Below, one piece after another: positions 35,964 to 47,500 of a stretch of 64,000 bases of DNA; within the stretch, counting starts at the first letter, position 1; every line of letters begins with the position of its first letter. The translations under genes were made by a program, and so were the position numbers. The DNA is taken from positions 184,568 through 248,567 of the forward strand of contig NW_003215247.1 of assembly GCF_000006405.1 (NCBI RefSeq). Reading direction: 5' to 3'. The stretch comes from Perkinsus marinus ATCC 50983 (taxonomy: Eukaryota > Perkinsozoa > Perkinsida > Perkinsidae). The notes under the pieces are model-generated. The model was not told where the DNA came from. It saw only the letters and a program-made list of their open reading frames with translations, and ran no database searches.

Positions 35964-36783
35964 ATGGCAGCTCCTCATTATCATATTCCGATAATGTCCT
36001 CGTCCTCTATTGATGATGTTAACAACAGGATAGCTAACTAGTTAGAGTCTTCAATGAGCCGATTGGAGGGTATGCTATCCATGTTCATAGAAGGTATACG
36101 GAACCCTTCACCGGTGGTGTTATCGGAACAGACTGTATCATCATCGTCCTCTAGTAGTGAGACCAAAAAGCCTACTGCTGGGGACCATAATGGGAGGACG
36201 GTAGTAATGGCCCACTACTAATGGGAGAGAGATGTGGTCTCAGTATCCCTCCTACCTTATCAATTCTACTGTCGGGTTCATCTAGTTCCGAATACCTCCT
36301 CTGTGCTCTTCAAGGTAGCCACCACTGCCAAGGGACAGCTCACGGCAGTAAAGTCCGTCATTTAGTAGATCTTCGCCGTGCACTACCCCACATAGAGGCA
36401 CACCATCTCAGAGGAAAGGGATGGATAGCCCTTATTGTCAAAAAATATGGTAGATAGCAGCATAGGGAGGGGATTACAGGGGAGGGAGGAGGGACAGCCG
36501 CGGTCCCCTAAACGGAGGAGATCAGAGAAGAGGGTCGACAAGGTGGTCACAGTGGGTGATAGAGGTTACACAAGGCAGGGTGTGTGAATCTCTAGTGACT
36601 CCAATTCTGGACTATCGTGACCATGCCACTATCGGGCAGCAGCGTATGCCTCCCTTTGATGAAGTAGACGTAAACTAGTCCGCTAGGAGCTCTCTATTGA
36701 TTGTATGCTATTGTTCAGGGGGTAATGGCGGTCTATCCCTTCACCTAATGCATGACGTCACTAAGCTATTCATCAAGGTGTAG
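35964..36783 (+). pseudogene. Doubtful or decaying gene with in-frame stops
   Basis: I do not recognise this gene. From the ATG at 35964 a protein-like frame (MAAPHYHIPIMSSSSIDDVN) meets TAG and then continues in the same frame as MSRLEGMLSMFIEGIRNPSP. A later plausible exon (YPSYLINSTVGFI) meets another TAG followed by FRIPPLCSS in frame. KVRHLVDLRRALPHIEAHHL, LVTPILDYRDHATIGQQRM and NGGLSLHLMHDVTKLFIKV (stop at 36783) also look coding. Each stop could be hidden in a very small intron (about 15-24 nt), or the locus may be decaying. Neighbouring genes lie on the other strand. Confidence 0.35.
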
Positions 36784-36814
36784 TTATGCGACTATTGGGA
36801 CCACGTAGCTGTGC

Positions 36815-38011
36815 CTATGCATAGTCAGTGGTATCCATCATCATCATCATCATTAATATGCCCATCATTCTAGGTGTGCTCTGATGATGGAGGATTTTGG
36901 CTAGCTCCACGTGCCCATGCTTATCAGTCATGGTAATGGCGTAGATCCCTCCCGCCTCCTGGGAGTTTACACCATCATACGACTCTATCCTTACTCGTCT
37001 TCCTCCTCCTCCCTTATGTTGGTTAATGTCAGCTCCCTTGTCTAATAGAAGTAGACATGTCGATACGTTGCCTCGTCTAGCAGCTATATGCGATGGAATA
37101 ACTAGAGCAGTAGTGTTACATTGGCTCATAGGCAGCAGAATTACGATGGGAAAATTCGTTGTGAGTTGGTGACAAGTTGAGGAGCCTTTGCACTCATCCA
37201 GTCCATCGCATCTGAGGTTGCCGACTATGACCGCTGCCTTTACTATAGAATGCGTACCGACCAGTGTATCCTCACAGTTCGCGAAACCATACAGTTCCAC
37301 ATGTAGGTGGTGCTATATGCAGAGGATCAGTGCCATAAGGAGTGAGAGAGTGCATAACCTGAGCATATCAAATAGTACCGTAGTACGGCCGTCATCGGCC
37401 CAGACCCCGCATAATGGAGAGGGGACCGACCCATAGCATCCTCAGCATCAACATCAGCTTGGGCCCAGAGTAGCATCTTATATGACCTCTACAGGCGCTT
37501 CTGTAGTGGTGTAGCCCCTTCGACCCCTTTGTGCGAGGGAGAGAAGAGGGGGAGATGGTCATGTGATGATTCTAATGCCTGATCTGAGCATGTTACCGAG
37601 TACAGCATACTCCTTCCTAAGACCCTATTTAAGATCATCAACTTTGGCATCTAGTAGGAGTTGTACGCTATACAGCTTTCCATCTGGATGTAAGTCCGTT
37701 ACGCCACGGCTACTCCCATTACAACCATCACCCCCGTCTATAGCCAACTGCAATAAATTACCTACGGGTTTCTATCGTTAATAATACAACATCAGCATTT
37801 CAGCGTGTAGGAGTTAAGCTGATGATGCGGCGTAGGTATACTCATCAGCTATCCCTGCAATTCGTAATCGATGACCTCCTCCCACAATACTACATCGCTT
37901 CCCTATTGGTTCCTCGGACCATGCATCAGGATTAACACCAGCTGCTAATATACCTTCCAGGGTATCACTCAGTGATTCCTTCCTCACCCCGGTCATTATT
38001 ATTACTATCAC
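36815..38011 (-). CDS. Ankyrin-repeat protein
   Basis: Multi-exon protein built of ankyrin repeats, expected to mediate protein binding; partner unknown. It starts near 38011 with MTGVRKESLSDTLEGILAAG. Repeat pieces appear in order on the minus strand: LLQLAIDGGDG with SVQLLLDAKVDDL, VEGATPLQKRL, LLWAQADVDAEDAMGRSPLH, then HIAARRGNVSTCLLLLDKGA-DIN and DKHGHVELAKILHHQSTP. The A..G....LLL..GADIN pattern is canonical. The end contains a run of six Met residues encoded by a CAT microsatellite (36,836-36,853), if that frame is used. Exon joins between 37,440 and 37,810 are approximate. No further domain is visible. Confidence 0.7.
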
Positions 38012-38136
38012 CCAATGACAATCTCCTCAATACCACTCCAAACACAGCCGCATGTCATCTCAGAGAAACTAGACGTATAGGAGGAAGCCATCGTATATCG
38101 ATAATGCTGCTTGCATAGTGTTTCTGATAGTATGTA

Positions 38137-40108
38137 TTAATCTTTGATACAGTCCTCTGCCTTATGCCTCTTCCAATCAAGACGTTGACACCTATGATCG
38201 CAATACCTAATGAGTGAATGATGAGGCAACCCTAGCACATATGACTATGACGACCCATTACACTATCCTCTGGCATCTAGTACACCTCATATTAGCTCCA
38301 CTGCTACCACAATATCCACAATGCGGGATGGAATCTTCCATTGGAGCGGTAACATCAACACCTTCTTCATTATCCTTGTAGGCAGCAGTATTTACGTATC
38401 GTTGCTGATAATAATCACTGTATTCATCATGGCCTTCATCCACCTCTACTGCACATAGCTGGGGGTCTGTACGTGAGAAAGCATACCTGACAATAACCAA
38501 TCATACCACTCCTTCTGGAACCTTCTTTAGATGGGATCGACCCCTGTTGTTCATCCCATGTTTCATATTGATCAGTAGTAGGCTGTGCACTGTATCGTCA
38601 TGTAAATTCCCATGCCAATGATTAGGAATCCATCAGTGTAAGCTCTATTACCAAGATCCCTATCCCTACCCGTTGGCTTTATCAGCATGAGCCAATAGAT
38701 TGCTGATTGACTCCTTATCATCTACACTAAGAGGTATGAACTTCACCTCGCCGTAGTCATCAATCAGCTCACATAGGGACCCTGAAGAGGAGGCATATCC
38801 ATCGAACATGATAAAGGCAGCAGTATCAGTACGAACGAGTTTGTCCTGACGCTCTACTAGTGCACTCTTAGGCCTACTAAGGCCTCTCGCCTCATCCTCC
38901 AGATAGGTTGGTAGTAATGATGATATACCACTATACCCGCCACAGCATAGGTATTGGTCTAATGTACGGCTGACAATGATTGTAGCCAATGATAGCACTA
39001 TTATGACCAAGCTCATCATTACTTTAACTGATTGCCGAATTGAGATAGTGTATCACATTTAGTGAGAACCTGTATAGCTCATATACCACCAAGGCCCCGG
39101 TATACTAATCTCCTACATTCAAGTGTGGAAGCTCCACGTGCAGCATTACTGCGAGGGATGAGAGGGCAGCAGATATAAAGTTGTTGCCTGAGAAGATATA
39201 TGTACATCACTGGAGGTGGTCATTCTCATCACACTCTATAGTTGGCAGCTATAGTCCCCACAACATTCCTACGACAGTCTGATGACAATCCCTGTCCTGC
39301 CCGCCCTCAAGGATGAGACAGAAAATGTTGACTATATCCCAGCATCACCTCCTTCTGACGCCAAGACTGAACAGTCAGTGAGGTTAAGAGCGGTAAGCCT
39401 TATATCGAGCCCTCTCCTGTTGGTCAGTAGCTGCACTAAATGAGGCATTACAGTAAGATGAGTATACCTGTTGATAACTTCTACATGTGAGATGATGAGC
39501 ACGGCCGAGACTTACAGCTCAATCTGTCCTGGGCAATCAAATAGTACGTAGTCGTCTATAGGTAATGCCTCGATACGATCCTTCAACCATGCTGAGTTGA
39601 GCTCGAGCTCTTGCATAGCGAATATCTAGTAATACGGCTCTTTATCAGAGTGATATACGATGGTAGTTGGAAGCATTGTACCATAGCTCCATTAGGACCC
39701 AGCCCATGCTCCTCAGCTACATCATCTACTCTAACTAACTCCCGTACCTATCCAATAATGAATGCAGTCATCATCACGAGGCAGAGCGAAGTGTCACTCC
39801 AGGAAACCATCTACAGGTCTTACATCAACATCGAAATAGGTTGTTTCCAAGTCCTCACTATCATCACCATTCTCCTCCTGTAGTATACTGGGATTTATAG
39901 GCTCCTCACTTGCCGGGTCCAGATTCACTATACTGCATTGTCGACCAGCTGCTCTCAGATATGCTCGTAGTGCTGAATACCAGAATCTTTCGCCGCCTCC
40001 CGCAACCCTATATACTGTACCTCTGCAATATGTACTCTTCCCTGACCCGGGTGGCCCTATAATCAGCTGCCCAAAACGAGGGCTCTTAGGCTGAGATCTC
40101 ATTACCAA
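38137..40108 (-). CDS. GPN2: GPN-loop GTPase 2 fused to a C-terminal MYND zinc finger
   Basis: GPN2 is a GPN-loop GTPase that helps assemble and import RNA polymerase II. The N-terminus ([20 protein letters not shown]) carries P-loop [11 protein letters not shown], then [37 protein letters not shown] with the GPN loop, [15 protein letters not shown] (G3), [17 protein letters not shown] and a TKCD-like G4. The family's end, [20 protein letters not shown] and AHADKANG, joins by a roughly 190-nt intron to [11 protein letters not shown]...YYQQRYVN. That exon runs without a break into CGYC-x8-CTRC, and a 55-nt intron then adds [19 protein letters not shown], completing a MYND finger before the stop. 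GPN2 proteins I know end near QEKY. It is divergent from IQUB, starts 129 bp apart. Confidence 0.87.
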
Positions 40109-40237
40109 GTAGACTTGGTGGGGAGCATCTAGTCAGTGATTATCGATTATAGTGGCGCGCGCTACCCTTACTGCTCAGAATGGATGTAAGTGTGACGGCT
40201 AAATACATGCCCCGAACTCCCTAGTCTATTCTCGAAT

Positions 40238-41884
40238 ATGTCATCAGAGCACGGAGAGTTAGAAGGGCACGGCTCTCGTATGGAGAGAATGGAAGCGAAG
40301 GTAGAATCCACCGGAGATGAAAGAGACCGGACTGCTGTTACCCGTATGGTGGAAGTGAATGACAAGCCCTTCCTCTGTGGGTACGTTAATGAGGCCAACG
40401 GTAGGTGGCAAACTACAATAGGATGGTCACCACTGTTGGACGACGTAGGTCTAGAGTATCACCATGTTATCTCACAGACTAATGATCGAACACAACAGTC
40501 AGAGCTCATAACTAAGTACTATCACCGTGGGGGGTGAGGGGGGGACCGATTGTGGTAGTGGATGTAGATACCATCGGGAAGCTCAAACATGTACCACTAG
40601 GACGAGGCATATACAGACGAGGCGGGAACAGGGTACTAGCATGGTAATAGTATTATATGGAGTGGACAGGATACCCTTTCACTCAGCCTCGACGGCTCAA
40701 TTTACCTGATCTTACTCAAGATGGGGATAGGATAATGATCCCTAGGCCTTACTTCAGTAGTGCCGACAGAGACGCTCTACTAGCAGAGAAGGTTATCATT
40801 ATACAGTCCCATACCCGTGGTATGATGGCTAGAGTAAGCACGGTGTGGATACTATTGAGGAGGGGAAGGAGTGGTATCAGATACGCTGCCGGCATCTCCG
40901 AATTGAGAGGGAAAAGTTTGAGAGACAACGACAGCGTGAGGAGGAAGAAGCCATCATTGAGGATGAACTTATACGTAGACGGGAGGTCGAACGCAGACTC
41001 CATCCAAGGTCAAAGACTTCTACTTGGGGAGGCTCTATCGCCTTTGCAGGACATATGATGACTTCATCACTTTGTACAATGAGGTGGAGGCATGGAGACG
41101 GAACGAGACAAGACGTATAAAAGAGTGTGCTCTGTCAAAGGAGGAGCAGCAGGTGGCGTTGAAAGAGGTACCTACTATCCATGTATGGGAGAATGGATGG
41201 TGTGGTATCAGTTACTTGACAAGGAGGTCAAACTATTACAGACAATAGATCGATTGAAGTTACATGCTCATAAACACAATAGGAGCACTAAGATCGACAG
41301 TAGGTACCTGTAGTAATAATTGTGATGAGGAAGACAGCTGTATGACTTGTAGGGAAACTAGAGGCTATGGCTAGACCCAAGGTATGGACACAGAGTGATG
41401 GTGATAGCACTCTCGTGTACACACCCTCTACTACGCGGGCCAAGGAGTACATGGATCTGTAAGTTATATGTGGGGGTAGGAGGATGAGCAGCATCTGCCT
41501 GGGGATAGGTATAAGGCTCTACGGCTCACCACACTTACTACCAATGAGCGATTGGATCTACTACTACACATTAAATGGTAGTAGCAACAGTGTGGGAGTC
41601 TGACATTAGTTTGACTGGCAGTTTTTCAGGGCTGTGAAGACCTACCCTTGTGAAGTGACTGCTGTCTTGGCTGAGCTCCTCGACCGTGAAGCAGATCTAC
41701 TGAATCGTGGTAGAGGCAGTCGTAGCTTGAAGGGTTTGCGAGAGAGTAATAGTTGTATTAGTACGATATAATGAATGCCTCGTGATCAGGGATATCCAAT
41801 CTCTTCTTCGACTACATCAGCACACCTAAAGTGAATCCTGAAGCCCAACTCTTTCATAGACTTCCTCCCACGACCAGTGAATAG
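40238..41884 (+). CDS. IQUB: IQ and ubiquitin-like domain protein, IQUB-like
   Basis: Axonemal protein of the IQUB family, associated with radial spokes of motile cilia, consistent with a flagellated stage. It begins MSSEHGELEGHGSRMERMEA. After VNDKPFLCGYVNEANGRWQ and FTQPRRLNLPDLTQDGDRIM comes one IQ motif (KVIIIQSHTRGMMAR). A charged coiled coil follows (REKFERQRQREEEEAIIEDE) with ELIRRREVERRLHPRSK, then RTYDDFITLYNEVEAWRRNE, KVWTQSDGDSTLVYTPSTTR and ALRLTTLTTNERLDLLLHIK, finishing FFDYISTPKVNPEAQLFHRL. This order matches the conserved C-terminal half of IQUB. I do not see a clear ubiquitin-like domain at the N-terminus. Six or so exons, each joined by introns of about 45-60 nt. Confidence 0.82.
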
Positions 41885-42745
41885 CACATGCTCCCTCATG
41901 TTCAGTAGTACTCATGTTATCCATATTATGGAGTTGAGTGATTGAAGGAAGTGACATTATTAATTCACTACGCCACAACGCGCCAGTATGGTATTCAGCT
42001 CAGACACGTACACCTACATAATAAAGTAGGATAGATGAGAACATCTGAGACACAGCGATGAAAGCTGTACAACTGATAGGTCACAGGAGACGAGAATTAA
42101 GTGTTGAAGTTCATCGTGCACGCTTCCTATTAGCTAGAAAATTGTAACCGCAGTAGTCGATTGTAATGATGGCGTCAATGGCTCAATTGCCTAAAACATC
42201 ATTGATGGTCAATCAACGCGGACGTTAATCATAGCTCGACTACTAAGATCATCATGCTGTTACAGCATGCTGTATGAATGATGGATCCGATGTGATAGTA
42301 ATCTGCACAGTGCAAGCAATAGACGCTCCATACGACACTGTTCTAAGTTAGACTCCTCACGGCGCTCTTACTTTCAGGCGGACATCTCGGCTGCTTCGAG
42401 TACACCCGCGAATAGATGTTGATGGACAGGCTACATTCCAAAAGCAGTCATTGCTTCGTGCGCCCGATGAGTATTCTGACGACATGCCATGGTCAGTATA
42501 AGACGTCACGCATTCACAATCTGAGTTTCAGATAGCTTATTTTCCCAAAGAATTGTTCGTTGAATCATTGGGAATTATATGATTTATGGAAGTATAGGTA
42601 TCTACAAAAGCGCACATCAGCTCTTAATGAGACGATTTTTACGTCTGACTCCAGTAATGCAAAACCGGTCCATAGCAATGTTTATCAGTGACCTTTGATG
42701 AGACCGGTTGTGAGATTCACAGGGGCTGATACTTCTGATAGAATT

Positions 42746-42764
42746 GACATCGGACTTCGATGTC
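42746..42764. repeat. Short inverted repeat
   Basis: GACATCG and CGATGTC form a perfect 7-bp stem around a 5-nt loop. Confidence 0.7.
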
Positions 42765-42790
42765 AGTACCATCAGCGCTCCGCCGACGGA

Positions 42791-42839
42791 ATACATGAGA
42801 TGGAGACCTCCGATGATCGGATGTCTCCATATCATGTAT
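42791..42839. repeat. 49-nt near-perfect palindrome
   Basis: Two 24-nt arms meet around one central base. The left arm begins ATACATGAGATGGAGACC and the right arm ends GTCTCCATATCATGTAT. They differ at only two positions per arm. Such a sequence could extrude a cruciform or be the core of a small foldback element. Confidence 0.8.
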
Positions 42840-42987
42840 TATATGTCGTAGGTAAATTAGGTACACGTATCTTCTCCAGGCGGGGTCAGCCTCGCTAACA
42901 GCGGAATTGATTACCACGCTTCTTCAGGATGGAAGTTATTTTAGTGGTGCAGATGGGATTATTCTTCTTATCATGTCCACCCGCGAA

Positions 42988-43676
42988 ATTGATTATAGTA
43001 AGGCATATCTAAGAGTGGCATAGGTGACCCACCCAATAAGATTGATTATAGTAAGGCATATCTAAGAGTGGCATAGGTGACCCACCCAATAAGATTGATT
43101 ATAGTAAGGCATATCTAAGAGTGGCATAGGTGCCCCACCCAATAAGATTGATTATAGTAAGGCATATCTAAGAGTGGCATAGGTGCCCCACCCAATAAGA
43201 TTGATTATAGTAAGGCATATCTAAGAGTGGCATAGGTGACCCACCCAATAAGATTGATTATAGTAAGGCATATCTAAGAGTGGCATAGGTGCCCCACCCA
43301 ATAAGATTGATTATAGTAAGGCATATCTAAGAGTGGCATAGGTGCCCCACCCAATAAGATTGATTATAGTAAGGCATATCTAAGAGTGGCATAGGTGCCC
43401 GACCCAATAAGATTGATTATAGTAAGGCATATCTAAGAGTGGCATAGGTGCCCCACCCAATAAGATTGATTATAGTAAGGCATATCTAAGAGTGGCATAG
43501 GTGCCCCGCCCAATATGATTGATTATAGTAAGGCATATCTTAGAATGGCATAGGTGCCCCGCCCAATATGATTGATTGTAGTAAGACATATCTTGGAGTG
43601 GCATAGGTGCCCCGCCCAATATAATTGATTGTGGTGAGGCATATCTTGGAATGGCATAGGTGCCCCACCCGATGCA
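42988..43676. repeat. Minisatellite, 13 copies of a 53-bp unit
   Basis: Each copy begins ATTGATTATAGTAAGGCATA and includes AGAGTGGCATAGGTG and CCACCCAATAAG. The start of every copy is exactly 53 bp from the last, so the array is 13 x 53 = 689 bp with no indel. Copies 1-9 are almost identical, with an A/C switch after GGTG. Copies 10-13 diverge progressively (CCGCCC, TCTTGGA, TTGTAG or TTGTGG). There are no unique spacers, so it is not a CRISPR array, and 53 is not a multiple of 3, so it is not coding. Confidence 0.97.
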
Positions 43677-44583
43677 ATTGATTCTCCTGGACGTGGAATA
43701 GGATATTCCGATTAGGCCTGTGAGATATGTAATAGCAGCAGCAGCAAGCACGATACTCGTCAAGCCTACGTAGCCAGCTTTGGCCTGGGCACACTCTCTT
43801 AAGCCGATTACAGCTAGGATACCGCACAAGTCTCAAGAGGTTATAACCTACACTATGGCCTCGGGGATATTGCATCAACGATATAGGGGATATTCTTGCA
43901 ACATTGATAGTGATTGTCAATCAATGGCAGTCAAGAGTAGTAGTGGAGCTCCTTCTATCACAACCCTGGCAGAAGATGTATTCGGTTAGTTGCCTTCAGA
44001 ACCACATTGAAGCTGTAGTAATGTATTATACACGCAAGAGAGGCTACAGTCATTGGAACGGTCCTTAATTACGAGCAGTACATCATACAACAATCACATT
44101 CTTCTGCTCTAAGGCTGCGGCCATCGATACTACCTCAGTCAAAGCCATAGAAGAAGAACCTTGCCAACCAGCAAGCATGTCCGACAAGAAAACCTGCGTA
44201 TTTCGTGCAATTTTCGCGCAATTAATGCTGTGGGGCTAGTGTTCATCCCGAGTCAGCAGAACGCTCTCAGGATCGAGTTCAACATGTGAAGTCCGATGCT
44301 TGTGGTACTCATGAAGCTCAGAAAAGGTCTATTTAACAAGCCCTCCACGGATGAGCTTCCACAGTGTGTTACCCCACGATACCATATACTCAATTCGTTC
44401 TTGTATTCTGCCGCTCGTGAAACCGATGTTACGTTCATTCTGCTGTCTTTGTGTGGGGGAGCTATTGAGTCTCCTCGCAATCACAGGGGTTGGCTATTGT
44501 ATGTTTAAGGACGATAGACCGGTAATGTATGCCAACAGATACACACTCATGCCCGATACTGATAGTTTTACATCTGAATTACC
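43677..44583. other. Intergenic region before UBA1
   Basis: About 900 bp. A minus-strand frame from 43,829 encodes a hydrophobic stretch (VGLTSIVLAAAAITYLTGLI) that runs into the minisatellite, but nothing supports it as a gene. Other short frames are not recognisable. The UBA1 promoter or trans-splice acceptor should lie in the last part. Confidence 0.4.
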
Positions 44584-47500
44584 ATGGCATCTAAGGAAGC
44601 AAAGATCGATGAGGATCTCTACTCGAGGCAGATCGGTGCCTATGGGTTGGAAACCATGGGCAAGCTCGTGAAGTTGCGCATACTCGTATCAGGCATGCGA
44701 GGAACTGGTAATAGTTGTAGGATATAGGGGAAGGTAGGAGACATTTTAATCAACCGGTAATGGATCTATGTATGGGTGTTTTATGTCGATTAAACGGTCT
44801 GCGTGGGAGAGGTCCTCTGTTAGGTGTCGAGACTGCTAAGAACCTTATCCTTGCTGGCCCTAACACTGTTGTTATCCACGATGACTCCATTGTAGAGGCT
44901 AGAGACATGGGATCAAACTTCTATGTTACTGATAAGGATGTGGGAGTCACGACCAGAGCTGAGGCCAGCTATAGAAAGCTCCAGGAGCTCAATTCGTAAT
45001 AGGCATCATACTCTTGTAATCTACGATGTCGTCGTCGTCATTCTAGGTATGTTAATGTGAGGACTATGGCTGGCCCTTTAGGGGATGCTGCGCTCTCCGA
45101 TTTTGATGTTATTGTCCTCTGCGACGTACATAACCGCGACGAACGTGTGAGGATAAACACTTATTGCCGCCAACATAATATCGGTAGGGTATCTGTGAGG
45201 ACTTATCTCTTACCTTTCGGACACATCCTAATCAGGTTTCATTGCTACCGATGTCTATGGTCTGGCTGGTCGTATTTTTGTTGACTACGGCGATAACTTT
45301 GTTGTGAGGGATAAGGACGGTGAGGAGTGCCGCACTGCTATTGTGTCTGGCATTACTCAGGATGAGCATGCTGAAGTAGGGATATGTGAATCGACAGGTT
45401 GTGTAATATTACTCAGGTTATCACTTATGGAGAGCGGCGTCATGGCTTCCATAATGGTGATTATGTTACATTCACTGAAGTAGAGGGCATGACTGAGCTC
45501 AATGGTTGTGATCCTGTACAGATCAAGGTAGTGTACTGGTGATTGCTGAGTACCCAACATTCCTTATGCAGGTCACTGGGCCTTACTCCTTCTCTATTGA
45601 CAAGGATACTCGTGACTATCATGCATACATAAGGTAAAGGAGTATGTTGTTATGGTCAGTGCTCATAGTACTCCGTCTTAGGGAGGGTACTGTTACTCAA
45701 GTGAAGATGCCTGAGACCATGAAATTCATATCACTCGAGGAGAGTGAGAAGAACCCGGTCCCCCCAAGGTAGTAGTGTGACTATTCACTACGCATTCTCA
45801 CTATTGTTCAGTGAGGGTATGCTACCAGTGCCCGATCTGGGTAAGTTTGGTCGCTCTGAGCAACTCCATCTTGCTTTGATGGGCTTGGAGCATGCTAAGC
45901 CCGTATCTGGGCTGCTGCTGTTGCTGCTCGATCGGATGATGTGTACGAGGCCGTACTTGCCGCTACGAAGGCCATCAATGAGGAAAGGAAGGCTCATAAG
46001 GATGAGCTCAGTGTGGACGAGGTCATCATCGTCAGGCTTGGTCGGGTAGGATCTGTTCTCAATCACACATTTCTCAGGTTGATGAAGCTGTTGTTCGTCG
46101 TGTTGCATACTTCTATCAGAGCTGCATCTCACCTATGGCAGCCTTTGCTGGTGGGGTTGTTGCCCAGGTATGAACGTGTTAATAGTAATGGTCTAACTGC
46201 TAGTGGTCAGGAAGTGGTGAAGTACACAGGCAAGTTCACACCATTGCATCAGTCATTGTATTGGGATATGTTTGAGCTAGCCGATGATGATACAATGGAT
46301 TCCAAAGGTGATGAGGTTACATATCTTGGTCCATGTTACCCATAATGTTAGATATGGCCAACTTTACTGACTCTACCAGATATGAGGATTATGTAACCGT
46401 TGTGGGCAAGAAGAATTTCGATAAGATTATCAACTCGAAGATCTTCCTAGTTGGTGCCGGTAATTACTTGTCACATATTCTGGATAACGATGGTGCATTT
46501 TCAGGAGCACTCGGCTGCGAGTTCCTCAAGGCTTTCAGCACGATGGGAGTCGGCTGTGGTCCAAAGGGCAAAGTCACTGTTACGGATAATGATAGGATCG
46601 AGGTATCCAATCTCAACCGACAGTTTCTCTTCAGGTGAGCAAGTGTAAGTCATTCTTGGCCATGCGATATATCCTCATTTAGGAAGCAGCATGTAGGGAA
46701 GCAAAAGTCGATTACTGCCGCTAATGCTGCTAAAGACATGAATCCTGCACTTAATGTGATAGGCGGGGATGTGCAGCTATTATTATAAGTGTTGATCATT
46801 ATAATAGGTCGAAGCTATTGAGGTCCGTGTTGGGCCGGAGACTGAAGACATCCTCGATGACAAGTTTTGGGAATCACAATCGTGCATGGTTAATGCGTTG
46901 GACAACATTGCTGCGAGGTAATGTAGTGCTTTGGATTGGACTGATCCAGAAAGGGGAATAATAACTGCTGATGCTGTATCTCGGCATGTTAGGTTGTATG
47001 TCGATAGTAGATGTGTATGGTATGAGAAGCCGTTGATGGAGTCGGGCACTCTAGGGACTAAAGCTAATGTTCAAGTAGTGCTACCTAATGTGACACAGAG
47101 CTATGGGGATAGTCAAGACCCTCCAGAGGACAGTATACCTCTGTGTAAGATCATGTTCTTACTGTGGTAGGAGTCTTATTTCGAATCTTGAAGGTACCTT
47201 GAAGCATTTCCCATATGCCATTGAACATACAATTGAATGGGCTAGAGACCAATTCCAAGGTTTATTCACTGAAACACCTCAGGAGGTTCTCACTTATTTG
47301 AAGGTCTTGTTCCTCACGATTGCAGTCTGTTTGGGTTTCATCTGCTGCTATCACTCTTCAGAACCCTAGCGAATACATCGATAAGGTCTTGGCGGAGGGT
47401 GCCAGCTCGGTACAGAAGGACAAGTTGGAGTCTGTGAAGAAGTTCCTCAGCAAAGAGCTCACAATGCAACACTGTGTTAACCTAGCTGTTGATGAATTCA

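Larger units (their letters stand above)
41885..42987. other. Intergenic region with palindromes
   Basis: About 1.1 kb with no coding signal I can support. Two hairpin-forming inverted repeats lie at 42,746-42,764 and 42,791-42,839, directly ahead of a minisatellite. Confidence 0.5.

Noticed and set aside
42988-43676. Regular direct repeats that could suggest a CRISPR array
   Set aside because: The 53-bp units abut without unique spacers and the host is eukaryotic; it is a minisatellite.
43470-43920. Minus-strand open frames of 119 and 126 codons running through the minisatellite
   Set aside because: They are products of the repeat; the unit is not a multiple of three and no domain is visible.
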